This document shows, piece by piece, positions 1-7,823 of a DNA stretch of 64,000 bases; the stretch's first letter is position 1; every line of letters begins with the position of its first letter. Both the position numbers and the translations under genes were made by a program. The notes beneath the pieces are model-generated. The model was not told the origin of the DNA, did not search any database, and worked only from the letters and a program-made list of their open reading frames with translations. Source of the stretch: CAZJVD01 sp964549505. GTDB taxonomy: Bacteria > Bdellovibrionota > UBA1018 > CAZJVD01. The DNA lies in NCBI GenBank assembly GCA_964549505.1, contig CAZJVD010000008.1:62001-126000 (forward strand). The letters run 5' to 3'.

Positions 1-306
1 CGTAGCAAGAGCGGAACGGGCAATCTCGGCGTGGTTCCCATCGGAATTCCTCTGATCGTAGGTCCGGCCGCGCTCACAAGTATCCTGATCAGCGTAACAA
101 CCTACGGCTACATCATCACACTCGTAGCACTCCTCGCGAACCTAGCCATTGTTTGGCTCGTGTTCTGGAACTCGCGTCTTGTTTTCCGGGTTATTGGCGA
201 AGACGGCGCGCGTGCCTTTGGCAAAGTCGCCTCACTCTTTCTTGCTGGTATCGCCGTCATGATGATCCGCGTAGGGATCACACACTTTATTTTCAATCAC
301 AAGTAA
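1..306 (+). CDS. MarC-family integral membrane protein (5' truncated by window edge)
   Basis: The reading frame is open from base 1, so the N-terminus lies outside the window; only the last ~101 residues are visible. The visible part is strongly hydrophobic, with about three membrane segments, and contains the P-x-G-I-P-L-x-x-G-P-A-A-L stretch near the start, typical of the MarC family of inner-membrane proteins. MarC proteins were once linked to multiple antibiotic resistance, but the transported substrate is not established. A GTG at 31 could look like a start but falls inside the conserved motif, so it is not the true one. The stop is 14 bp before the HMA-protein gene, suggesting co-transcription. 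Confidence 0.75.
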   Translation, partial: RSKSGTGNLGVVPIGIPLIVGPAALTSILISVTTYGYIITLVALLANLAIVWLVFWNSRLVFRVIGEDGARAFGKVASLFLAGIAVMMIRVGITHFIFNHK

Positions 307-320
307 GCTAGGGTTCCTGC

Positions 321-668
321 ATGAACACGCCTAAAAAGCTTCTTCTTGTTTTCGGTTTCATTTCTAGTTTTATAGTCGTTCAGATGACCGCGCTTTCCAC
401 AGCGCCGCGCAGCTGGGCCGGCCAAGCCGAAAAGAACCCGTCGATCCAGTTCCAGGTCAAGGGCATGCACTGCGCTTCGTGTATTCGCTCGATCGAAAAG
501 ACCTTCTTGAGCCGTCCTGAGGTTGAGCAAGCCAAGGCCGATCTCAAAACCGGTAACGTCATCGTCACCCTAAAAGCCGGTCAATCGCTCACTCAAGAAG
601 CGGCGGCTGAGACTCTTAAGAAGGCCGACCCGGAGTTCACGCTTTCGGGCTTTAAAGCAGCCCTTTAG
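321..668 (+). CDS. Exported HMA (heavy-metal-associated) domain protein
   Basis: A 115-residue protein with a hydrophobic N-terminus (roughly residues 6-30, signal peptide or anchor) followed by one HMA fold. The metal-binding motif GMHCASC is intact at about residues 48-54, and the rest follows the beta-alpha-beta pattern of copper chaperones and P-type ATPase N-domains. Family knowledge: the CxxC pair binds Cu(I) or another soft metal. The signal sequence places it outside the cytoplasm, unlike CopZ, so a role in periplasmic metal capture is inferred. It follows the MarC-family gene by 14 bp, with no P-type ATPase nearby. Confidence 0.8.
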   Translation: MNTPKKLLLVFGFISSFIVVQMTALSTAPRSWAGQAEKNPSIQFQVKGMHCASCIRSIEKTFLSRPEVEQAKADLKTGNVIVTLKAGQSLTQEAAAETLKKADPEFTLSGFKAAL

Positions 669-708
669 AAGCTTATATAAAGCTCTCCAGCTACCGATAC
701 GAAGGGAG

Positions 709-1770
709 ATGGGAGCTGCGCCAAAACTACAACCGACACCCGAAACGGTTCTCGAATCTGTTTTCACGGGTGATTTGAAACGCTTTCAGTACCGCAACGT
801 GGGACACAGCGAGGCACACGTGTTCGTCGCGATCCCGACGACCCTTTTCACCCAGGGTATCGATCTCAAGATGGCCCCCCCACCCGCGCTCGATTATTTT
901 ACAGAAAAAGATGGTCGACCTATTCAGATATCGCGCTCGACCGAATCTCCGTCTGCACTTGTCCTCAGCAACTTTCCGTACGTACTCATTCGCGAGGGTG
1001 ACTTCGGACATCTTCAAAGCTACGCCGAAAACCAATTGATCAGTCCCAAGAACCCGACGACCATCCCAGTAGAACGCCGCATGAACGTTCTCCGACGTGT
1101 GGCGCTCAGCACGGTCGACGAGACGTTTCAGAAGCCGACGTCCGAGAACCTCAAAAAAAGCCAGAAGGTCGTGGGCTCGCTCGTTCATCTCATGATGCGC
1201 GAACCTCGCAGCTTCCTTGTTCTTTCGCGACTCTCGAGTCACGACCCATACACGCTCCAACATTGCGTGGGCACGGCAGTCAACGCGATCATTCTGAGTC
1301 GAAAGTCTGGAATCACCGACAACGGCATCCTTCTCGATGCCGGGATGGCGGGTCTTCTACACGATATTGGCAACACAAAGGTCGATCCAAAGATCTTAAA
1401 CAAACCAGGCCCCCTCGATGAAACCGAATGGGATGCCGTGCAGGAGCACTCGGCCATAGGGTTCAATCTCTTGCGCGATTTGGCGGAGCTTGGTGACCGC
1501 GTGAAACTGGCTGTTTTAGAGCACCACGAGGACATGCGCCGCACGGGTTATCCGAATAAACTGGACTGGAATGAAATCGGTGCTGTTTCGAAGATCGTGG
1601 GCATCTGCGATATCTACAATGCGCTCACGACCGATCGGAGTTACGCGCGCGCGCGAACACCTTACGAGGCTCTTCAGCTGATGCAAGGGCAACTCAAACA
1701 CAAGTTCGACGTAGAACTCTTCAAGAATCTTGTATTGATTTACGGCGGAAAAATCGAAGATTTACTGTAG
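709..1770 (+). CDS. HD-GYP-type domain protein, possibly degenerate
   Basis: 353 residues: an uncharacterised N-terminal half (to about residue 150), then an HD-GYP-like domain. The HD pair is at residues 218-219 in HDIGN, followed by the expected P-x-x-I-L-x-K-x-G-x-L and E-H segments, and HHE at about 272. Canonical enzymes have HDIGK and HHE-x-x-D-G-x-GYP. Here the Lys is Asn and the DG before x-GYP is RR, while GYP itself is kept. HD-GYP proteins degrade cyclic di-GMP; metal ligands look present, but the altered motif leaves activity in doubt. No receiver domain is fused. GAAGGGAG abuts the ATG, which is unusually close spacing. Confidence 0.8.
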   Translation: MGAAPKLQPTPETVLESVFTGDLKRFQYRNVGHSEAHVFVAIPTTLFTQGIDLKMAPPPALDYFTEKDGRPIQISRSTESPSALVLSNFPYVLIREGDFGHLQSYAENQLISPKNPTTIPVERRMNVLRRVALSTVDETFQKPTSENLKKSQKVVGSLVHLMMREPRSFLVLSRLSSHDPYTLQHCVGTAVNAIILSRKSGITDNGILLDAGMAGLLHDIGNTKVDPKILNKPGPLDETEWDAVQEHSAIGFNLLRDLAELGDRVKLAVLEHHEDMRRTGYPNKLDWNEIGAVSKIVGICDIYNALTTDRSYARARTPYEALQLMQGQLKHKFDVELFKNLVLIYGGKIEDLL

Positions 1771-2352
1771 TTATTGAACGGCGCCGATACTGTACGGCGG
1801 TTCCGTCGGATTGGTCGCCGAAATCGCCCAGGCCTCAAACTCAGCAGCGTATTCTTCCGGCACGATCGCAACCGTGTTGAACGACTGCGACGACGAATCA
1901 ATCGCAATCTGCACAAAGGAACCTTCATCGCTAACGGTCATTGCCTGGCAGAGCACCGAACATGCGCTGTTACTGCCGGGCGCTAGGAAACTCACTTGGT
2001 TTCCACCGTTGTCTTGAATGGGATAGATCACCACGCGGTCGCTAAAGGACGAATGTCCAGAAACGTAAAAGTTTCCCTGTCCCGAAGAAGCAAAACACCC
2101 GACATAGTAGTCCGATCCATCGAGCGACCAATCCCATACGGGGTTGATATTAGGAATAGGACTCGGACACGGTCCAGCCGTAAGGTTGAGACCTCCCGGC
2201 GTCGAAGATGCTTTCTTGGAAAGAACTTGGTTTCTGCGCGAATGCCCGTAGTCTGCGCAACCCTGCAATAACAGGGTGGGCAATGACAAGGCGGCTCCCA
2301 GAAACAATACGGTAACCCATGATGTAAAGACGGTGTACTTCACTTCTCTCAC
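1771..2352 (-). CDS. Putative lipoprotein, unknown function
   Basis: 193 residues starting at GTG, with a TGAGGGA ribosome-binding site just upstream. The N-terminus has a hydrophobic stretch ending in LLLQGC (Cys at about 32), a plausible lipobox for lipid attachment; lnt lies directly upstream on the same strand. The mature part is rich in Ser, Gly, Asn and Pro with several Cys, suggesting an extracytoplasmic beta-rich protein. I do not recognise a family. Its stop codon is back to back with that of the convergent HD-GYP gene, with no room for a separate terminator. Confidence 0.6.
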   Translation of the reverse strand: MREVKYTVFTSWVTVLFLGAALSLPTLLLQGCADYGHSRRNQVLSKKASSTPGGLNLTAGPCPSPIPNINPVWDWSLDGSDYYVGCFASSGQGNFYVSGHSSFSDRVVIYPIQDNGGNQVSFLAPGSNSACSVLCQAMTVSDEGSFVQIAIDSSSQSFNTVAIVPEEYAAEFEAWAISATNPTEPPYSIGAVQ

Positions 2353-2455
2353 TCCCTCAGAAATCTGCTAATGAGCTCTCTTGTTTCAAGCTGCGTACCA
2401 AGGAACTCAGGCGGCTTTTGAGCCTGATTTCACGGAATTATCGGGGGTCTGCTGT

Positions 2456-4069
2456 CTAAGGTTTAGGCGGATGTCGGAGGCCCAAACGGTGCCAGCCGAA
2501 ACAGAACAATGCCACGAGAGCGAGAAACAGAGGGATGAACTTCCCGACATAGAACAAGACTGTCGTCTTGGCGTCCACGAGCGGAACGGTCATCGGCACG
2601 ATCGTCTCTTCACCCACGGTGCTCGCACCGACGATCTTTCCGGACGGTAGGATCAAGGCCGTGATGCCGGTATTGGTCGACCGAACCTGAGGTAAGCGGG
2701 CTTCAAGACTGCGAAATACCGAAAGGGCTAAATGCAGATCGGGTTCTCCAAACGTGCCGAACCAAGAATCATTGGTGACATTCAAGATGACCCGCGCGTC
2801 CCCAACCTCTTTACGAAGCAGCGTATGGCGCGAAACAAGCGCTTCGTAGCAGATCAACGGCTGAACACGGAACAGTGCTTTCTTAGCGCGAACCTCGAGT
2901 GCGATGGGTCCCTGTCCATGGCCAAAAAATCCCATATTGGGAAACCATTCTTTGAAAACACTGTGTTCACCGAACCCAGGAATGTATTCGCCAAACGGCA
3001 ACAAGACACTCTTGTGGTAGACCGCCAAGTCGTTGTCCGTCTTAGGATTGAGCACAAAAACCGAATTGAAATCCTTGCCGTCGCCACGATCATAGCCACC
3101 AAAGATCAAAGGAATTTCGTTCGCTGTAACAAAACGCTCGATACGTTGGTCGCGCGCTAACTCCACCGTATTCATCGGCGTTCGAAAGGTCGAAGGATAG
3201 GCTGTTTCCGGCCACACGATCGCGTCCGGTTTCGGACTCATCCGAAGCGCGTCTTCGGAAAGCTTCAAGTAAGTCGCCAGCGTCGACTCTCCGGCCTGGT
3301 ACAGGCCTTTGTAGGCGGCGACTTTCTGAATATCGCCAATATTGCCCTGAATCGCCGCAAGATGGACAAACTCCTTCGCTTCGCTCTCGTAACGCTCGAC
3401 CGACCGTGCTCGAAACTCTCCGGTAACGAGCGCCACTGCCAGTATCCCGCCCGCCACAGCCAGGTACTTGCGACTGCGCTGAAGAGCTGGCCAGAAACTC
3501 AGCTCCGAGCGTTTCGAAAATGTTCGGGCGATCTGAGCTGCCATTAAGTTTATGAGAACAATCAAAAAGGTCAGGCCGAACACACCGCCGTATTCGGCGA
3601 GCTGCCGAAGGGGTCGGTTGTTATAAAGACTGTGTCCAAACGAATCGAGAAAAAGCTTCGGCATCACGCCGTCGACCGAAGCGTAAACGGCTGCAAGAAA
3701 GACCGAAGCGGTGACACCTTTCCAGTCGCGTTTTCGCACAAAACCGATGGCAAGCGCGAGAACGATGAACTGCGGTTGGTTCCCCAACGAAAAAATCAGT
3801 AACCCGACAATCGAAACGACCCACGGCAACTCACCAAAATGATGAATGGCATAAGCCACCCACGAGTAACCAAGAAGCGTCATCACGGAGCTCAATCCAA
3901 TCGCTTCGAAAACGCGCTGTTTAACTGTGGCCGTCTGATCGAGCACCATCAGCCACGGCACGAGCGCGACAAAGATCAACCAGCTCTGGTTCCAAGGGGG
4001 AAACGCGGCAGCGATGAGAATTGCCGAAAGCACGGTGCGCCAAGCGATGCGGATTTTTTTGAGTGACAC
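2456..4069 (-). CDS. lnt: Apolipoprotein N-acyltransferase
   Basis: 537 residues, slightly longer than the E. coli enzyme. It has about six N-terminal membrane segments, a periplasmic nitrilase-fold domain (about residues 235-500) and a C-terminal membrane segment. The catalytic triad is visible: Glu288 in VWPETAYP, Lys353 in YHKSVLLPFGEYIP and Cys407 in LICYEAL. The enzyme transfers the third acyl chain to the N-terminal Cys of lipoproteins in the inner membrane, the last step of lipoprotein maturation. The start is GTG. It sits between the subtilase gene (87 bp upstream) and a predicted lipoprotein gene (104 bp downstream) on the same strand. Confidence 0.95.
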   Translation of the reverse strand: MSLKKIRIAWRTVLSAILIAAAFPPWNQSWLIFVALVPWLMVLDQTATVKQRVFEAIGLSSVMTLLGYSWVAYAIHHFGELPWVVSIVGLLIFSLGNQPQFIVLALAIGFVRKRDWKGVTASVFLAAVYASVDGVMPKLFLDSFGHSLYNNRPLRQLAEYGGVFGLTFLIVLINLMAAQIARTFSKRSELSFWPALQRSRKYLAVAGGILAVALVTGEFRARSVERYESEAKEFVHLAAIQGNIGDIQKVAAYKGLYQAGESTLATYLKLSEDALRMSPKPDAIVWPETAYPSTFRTPMNTVELARDQRIERFVTANEIPLIFGGYDRGDGKDFNSVFVLNPKTDNDLAVYHKSVLLPFGEYIPGFGEHSVFKEWFPNMGFFGHGQGPIALEVRAKKALFRVQPLICYEALVSRHTLLRKEVGDARVILNVTNDSWFGTFGEPDLHLALSVFRSLEARLPQVRSTNTGITALILPSGKIVGASTVGEETIVPMTVPLVDAKTTVLFYVGKFIPLFLALVALFCFGWHRLGLRHPPKP

Positions 4070-4155
4070 CGTCTTCGAGTGTAACGCGTAGGGATAGTGT
4101 TATGAAAATAAAAATTTAAACTTGGGCCAGTTAGATGTGTACTGAGGACTAAGAA

Positions 4156-5370
4156 CTAGGGTTTGCCGGGTGGCGAAGCGATCAAGCGCATCCAATCCGT
4201 CGCAACCGGCTTGGTCTTGGGGCGATCCATGAGCACGAGCGTCTTGAAAGCATTGATCCGACCACCACTGATCAGCTTCCCCGAAAGAGAAGACAACGGA
4301 TCGACGCCTTGACGAATCAGTGCAATCACTTCAGGGGGCGTAAGACGAGGATTCTTTGCTAAGATCAGAGCTGCAAGCCCCGACACAAAGGCCGTTGCCT
4401 GGCTCGTACCGGAAAGAAACCCGTATTTTCCATCAGGGATCGTGCTGTAGATGTCTTCGCCTGGAGCCGCCACATCCACGGTCGTGCGTCCCCAGTTTGA
4501 TGAACCCAAAAGTTCGTTTTTAATATTGGTCGCCGCTACCGATAGAATATTCGTAAGGCGATACGCTCCGGGATAGTAACTGTTTTCCGCAAGATCTGTG
4601 TTCTCGTGATTATTACCTGCTGCGGTCACGACTAGGATTCCGTGACTCTCAGCGCGCTTCAGAGCCAGATACTCTTCGTGCGCATACTTCGGTCCGCCGC
4701 CGCTATAGTTGATGATCCGTACGCCTTGGTCGATCGCGTAGTGAATCGCACGAACGGTATTCTGGAGATTAACAACACCTGGATTCGAATCCTTGTAGTA
4801 GCGAATGGGCAAAAGCGTGACTTCGGGAGAGACTCCACTCACACCGGCTTTCGGATTAGTAACCGCTCCGATGATCCCAGCGACATGGGTTCCATGTCCG
4901 TGAATATCGATGGGGTTCGGTTTGTTGTCGGCAAAGTCCCAGCCATAGGCGGGCTTTCCATCCGCACCCTTGGTCGTTGGCGCGTGCCAGAGATTGAGCG
5001 TCAGATCAGGATGGAGAGGATCCACACCGGTATCAACAACGGCAACCACAACCGATCGCGAACCACGTTCGATCTTCCACGCATCGACAGCGAAGATATG
5101 CGACGCGATCTTTCCGAGACGAGCCTTAAGATTATAGAGTCCCCAGTTTTTAAAACTTGTGGTTTTGCGAATCTTCTCGGGTGTCACCGGTTCGATGGCC
5201 GCGCGACTTTCGCGAAACCCCGTCCAGCGATCATGCCCAGAAAAGAAAACAGGCGTGAGCGTACTCAGGACAAGCCAAAGCATCGTCCCCGTCATTAACT
5301 TCTCAAAGCCAGTCATTAACCTCTTGAAGCGACCGTCTCTAGGTTTGCTGTTCTTCTTTGTTCGAATCAC
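4156..5370 (-). CDS. Secreted subtilisin-like (S8) serine protease
   Basis: 404 residues. A basic N-terminus and a hydrophobic segment (about 25-45) indicate export, then a short pro-region, then one S8 catalytic domain. The triad is complete: Asp113 in VVDTGVD, His159 in GHGTHVAG and Ser323 in SGTSQAT; the oxyanion Asn is in AAGNNHEN. No C-terminal sorting domain or repeats are seen. Subtilases of this kind are broad-specificity endopeptidases acting outside the cell or on the surface. The start ATG is followed by the Lys/Arg-rich stretch RTKKNSK. The gene faces a roughly 380-bp gap containing a sigma-54 promoter for the opposite strand. Confidence 0.92.
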   Translation of the reverse strand: MIRTKKNSKPRDGRFKRLMTGFEKLMTGTMLWLVLSTLTPVFFSGHDRWTGFRESRAAIEPVTPEKIRKTTSFKNWGLYNLKARLGKIASHIFAVDAWKIERGSRSVVVAVVDTGVDPLHPDLTLNLWHAPTTKGADGKPAYGWDFADNKPNPIDIHGHGTHVAGIIGAVTNPKAGVSGVSPEVTLLPIRYYKDSNPGVVNLQNTVRAIHYAIDQGVRIINYSGGGPKYAHEEYLALKRAESHGILVVTAAGNNHENTDLAENSYYPGAYRLTNILSVAATNIKNELLGSSNWGRTTVDVAAPGEDIYSTIPDGKYGFLSGTSQATAFVSGLAALILAKNPRLTPPEVIALIRQGVDPLSSLSGKLISGGRINAFKTLVLMDRPKTKPVATDWMRLIASPPGKP

Positions 5371-5748
5371 GTTTTGAGCTCCAGCTTGCGACTACGTACC
5401 ACACAAGACGCACCCCATGCCGTTCAGCAAGAGCTATACCGCGTTTCCGGCCGGAGGGAGTGTCGTAAGCTCATCAATAACCCACCCCCGCGTCGTTTCC
5501 GACGCAGGCTCAACTCAAAGGAACCAGCAGCTGTATACTTTTTGTACATCTCTGACCCATGAAACCGGATTTCCTCCACGCAACCCACACGAAAACACTG
5601 CTGTTTTTTCTAGAGTCGTGATGACCCCCGACTGGCACCCTGTTTGCTTTTTCATCAACACGTGGACCCTGAATCGCACTCTCATCGCGGTTCAGATGCT
5701 GATGTGAATGTTGTGTGTGAGTGGAAGTGGAAGCAGAGGTGAGTTGTC
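5371..5748. other. Intergenic region between subtilase and sigma-54-preceded gene
   Basis: About 380 bp between divergent genes. No convincing coding frame: the short open frames lack ribosome-binding sites and family resemblance. Recognisable content is the sigma-54-type promoter at 5633-5647 and an untranslated leader of about 90 nt before the GTG at 5749. The TG-rich run just before the start holds a plausible AAGCAGAGG ribosome-binding region. Confidence 0.5.
5633..5647 (+). promoter_or_regulatory. Sigma-54 (RpoN) promoter, -24/-12 type
   Basis: TGGCAC-N5-TTGC followed by T, preceded by C: this equals the YTGGCAC-N5-TTGCW consensus. The invariant GG (5634-5635) and GC (5646-5647) are separated by exactly 10 bp. 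A start about 12 nt downstream (near 5659) would give a 90-nt leader to the gene at 5749. Sigma-54 promoters need an enhancer-binding activator; no activator gene or obvious activator palindrome is seen nearby. Confidence 0.65.
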
Positions 5749-6129
5749 GTGTCCGCGAGTCAAGATCGTTCTCAAAAGTTCAAATTCGTATTTCATAAAT
5801 TCAAAAAAGACGCTCAGGACAATCCTGCGCAGTTCTCAGCCGGCCTTGTGCGTGGTGCGGTCGTCACCGTTCAGTCTCTGGCGAACGGTACAACGAGCAA
5901 CGCTCCACCGCCTGAAGTGCGCAGCTACCAACCGGTCGAGTTCATTCGCCCTAGAGCCTTGCGGGAGGACACGCCTGCGCGTGAGATCGTACCGCCAGCT
6001 TATAGCGCGATCGAAAGCTTGAAGGCCAATCTTGAGCGACTGACCGAGCTTCAGCGCAAACTTGGATTTCTTCTTGAAGAAGTTAAGGCGATCACGCCTG
6101 AGACTACTTCAGACACGTCCGAAGACTGA
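5749..6129 (+). CDS. Small hypothetical cytoplasmic protein with C-terminal helix
   Basis: 126 residues from a GTG start with a purine-rich AAGCAGAGG upstream. No signal peptide or membrane segment. The N-terminal 40 residues are basic and Phe/Lys rich, the middle (50-85) is Pro-rich and probably disordered, and residues about 88-115 form a likely amphipathic or coiled-coil helix with Leu/Ile spacing. The tail is acidic and Thr/Ser rich. No family recognised. The consensus sigma-54 promoter upstream suggests stress, surface or life-cycle control. It converges on the Hsp20-fusion gene, the stops being a few bases apart. Confidence 0.55.
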   Translation: MSASQDRSQKFKFVFHKFKKDAQDNPAQFSAGLVRGAVVTVQSLANGTTSNAPPPEVRSYQPVEFIRPRALREDTPAREIVPPAYSAIESLKANLERLTELQRKLGFLLEEVKAITPETTSDTSED

Positions 6130-6133
6130 GCAT

Positions 6134-7288
6134 TTAAGCCGGAGAGTCGTCTTTTTTTCCAATTTGACCGGGATCGCCCGCCTGAAACTTATCGACGGGT
6201 ATGTTGTCGGGAAAGCGGGGTTTTTCAAGGCGTGGCGCCTTAGCTTCCATTTTTTTGCGATCACCAGGACGAAGTTCAAGACCTACTTTAGGAATGCGAA
6301 TCGTGAGTTGTTCCCCTCGGAACTCCTTGTCGATCGCCTCCCGCTGAACAGGAATCGGCAGTTTGAACGTCTCAGAGTAGCTCTGAAAGTTCGCCGTCGT
6401 TTGATTGCCACCGTCTGGCTTATTGATAACTTCCTTCGCGCGACGTTGACCGGACACGACAAGCTCGTTTCCGCCTTTAACGGAAACGGAGAGAAACTGT
6501 TGTTCATGCTGGGGAATCTTTGCCGTGATCACGTACTCGTTCTCACCTTCTGCCATGTCCGCACCTAAGATTACGGGTTGGTAGAAAGGATCTGACTGGC
6601 GAGAGCTGTAGGCCGCCAGCTTTCGCGAACTGTCGGAACGAATCGCATCGAGTTGCTGTTTTGAGTTTCTAAAGAGCGACAACAATTCCGACTCACTCTG
6701 CGAGACGATCTTCCCGTGGCGTTCCCGCCCCTGCACGACCGTGCGCTGGGCCGCTTCATCAAAAAACTGCGTGGCTTTTGTCGCTTCTTCGCGATGTTCC
6801 TTTTCCTGAAGCTGCATGCTCGCGCGGTGAACAGTCTCGCGGTTCTGCTTTTCGCCCTGCTGCTGCAGAAGCTCGAGTTTCGCGTGATTGTCGCCCTCAC
6901 GACGAATCGTCTCGGTGGTCAGTGCCGAATCGATTTGAACGTTTCTCAGCTTTACTTCACCGTCACGCGTGGCACGGTTCACTTCGCCATCGTAGAACGA
7001 CTGTACTTCGAACTGAGTCTTTTCACCGATCTGACGAGACTTGGATAGATCCGCGTTCTGCTGGCGTTTGAGCTCCATGAGACGCGCGTAGCCTTCGACC
7101 TGCTGCCGCTGAAGACTCTCTTCTCGTTGGTTGATCAGATCGACTTCGCGGCGCTCGTAGACATCTTTGATATCGTCGAGCTTCTGGCTCGATTCAACTT
7201 CGGCATCTCGAATCTGATGACTGAGCTCGACCAGACGTTTCTGGTTCGCGACTTCTTGATCGCGTACGCGCTTCTCGGATACGTCCAT
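6134..7288 (-). CDS. Coiled-coil protein fused to C-terminal Hsp20/alpha-crystallin-like domain
   Basis: 384 residues. Residues 1 to about 240 are almost entirely charged helix (runs of Glu, Gln, Arg, Lys, Leu; no Pro or Gly breaks), predicted as a long coiled coil. Residues about 250-350 resemble the alpha-crystallin domain: VITAKIP, a beta strand run, LVVSGQRRAKE, then SETFKLPIPV and L-T-I-R-I-P. These match the A-x-x-P-G and E-x-F-x-L-P patterns of small heat-shock proteins. Ordinary Hsp20 proteins are about 140-160 residues, so this fusion is unusual. The start ATG directly follows the TAA of the upstream 104-residue gene (TAAATG), so translation is probably coupled. Chaperone or scaffold function is inferred. 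Confidence 0.7.
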   Translation of the reverse strand: MDVSEKRVRDQEVANQKRLVELSHQIRDAEVESSQKLDDIKDVYERREVDLINQREESLQRQQVEGYARLMELKRQQNADLSKSRQIGEKTQFEVQSFYDGEVNRATRDGEVKLRNVQIDSALTTETIRREGDNHAKLELLQQQGEKQNRETVHRASMQLQEKEHREEATKATQFFDEAAQRTVVQGRERHGKIVSQSESELLSLFRNSKQQLDAIRSDSSRKLAAYSSRQSDPFYQPVILGADMAEGENEYVITAKIPQHEQQFLSVSVKGGNELVVSGQRRAKEVINKPDGGNQTTANFQSYSETFKLPIPVQREAIDKEFRGEQLTIRIPKVGLELRPGDRKKMEAKAPRLEKPRFPDNIPVDKFQAGDPGQIGKKDDSPA

Positions 7289-7603
7289 TTAGTGCTTGAT
7301 CTCCAGTTCCTCAAAAATACTGTTTTCGACAATATTAAAGTACGTTCGGATCACGCGATCGAGCGTCGTCTGATCGAGACGTTCTAGATAGGCACGTTTC
7401 TGAATCAGCGTCGGTTGTTCGATCATGCGCTCGATATGATGTTCGACTTCGTACGCCAGTCCGTCGCTCCACTCGGGATTGTGTCCCGCGCGCTCAAACA
7501 CCGAACGGATCAAACTCGGTTCGAAAAGAAGATGGTTTCCCTGTTTGGACTGCCAAAGCAAATACTCGACCTGAGCAAGCTGCTCTTTGTTGACCACTAA
7601 CAC
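7289..7603 (-). CDS. Small hypothetical protein upstream of coiled-coil/Hsp20 fusion
   Basis: 104 residues, mainly helical, no signal peptide, with a Glu/Gln/Arg-rich C-terminal half. Not recognised as a family by eye. Its stop codon directly abuts the start of the coiled-coil/Hsp20 gene, so the two are almost certainly one transcription unit and may form one complex. The layout (short helical partner followed by a chaperone-like fusion) is the main clue to its job. Confidence 0.6.
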   Translation of the reverse strand: MLVVNKEQLAQVEYLLWQSKQGNHLLFEPSLIRSVFERAGHNPEWSDGLAYEVEHHIERMIEQPTLIQKRAYLERLDQTTLDRVIRTYFNIVENSIFEELEIKH

Positions 7604-7823
7604 GTTGCGGGCCCCTTCCTTGGGTTCTTGCCTTCTTTAGATTCTCGAATGACCGGCGAAGGCCCCATCCTTGGGACCCACTGAAAAACGATCACCCATA
7701 GAAAAGCATAATGTGAATTTCGGAACGTTGACAAGGTGGCAGACCATGCCCGGCCACGCACCCCGGTATCGCCAATGCTTTGACAGTTTGTGTTTGAGTG
7801 ATGCCGTCGGTAGACTTTAAGGG

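Noticed and set aside
4642..5298. 218-codon plus-strand frame opposite the subtilase
   Set aside because: Antisense to an intact S8 catalytic domain; Arg-rich with no recognisable features.
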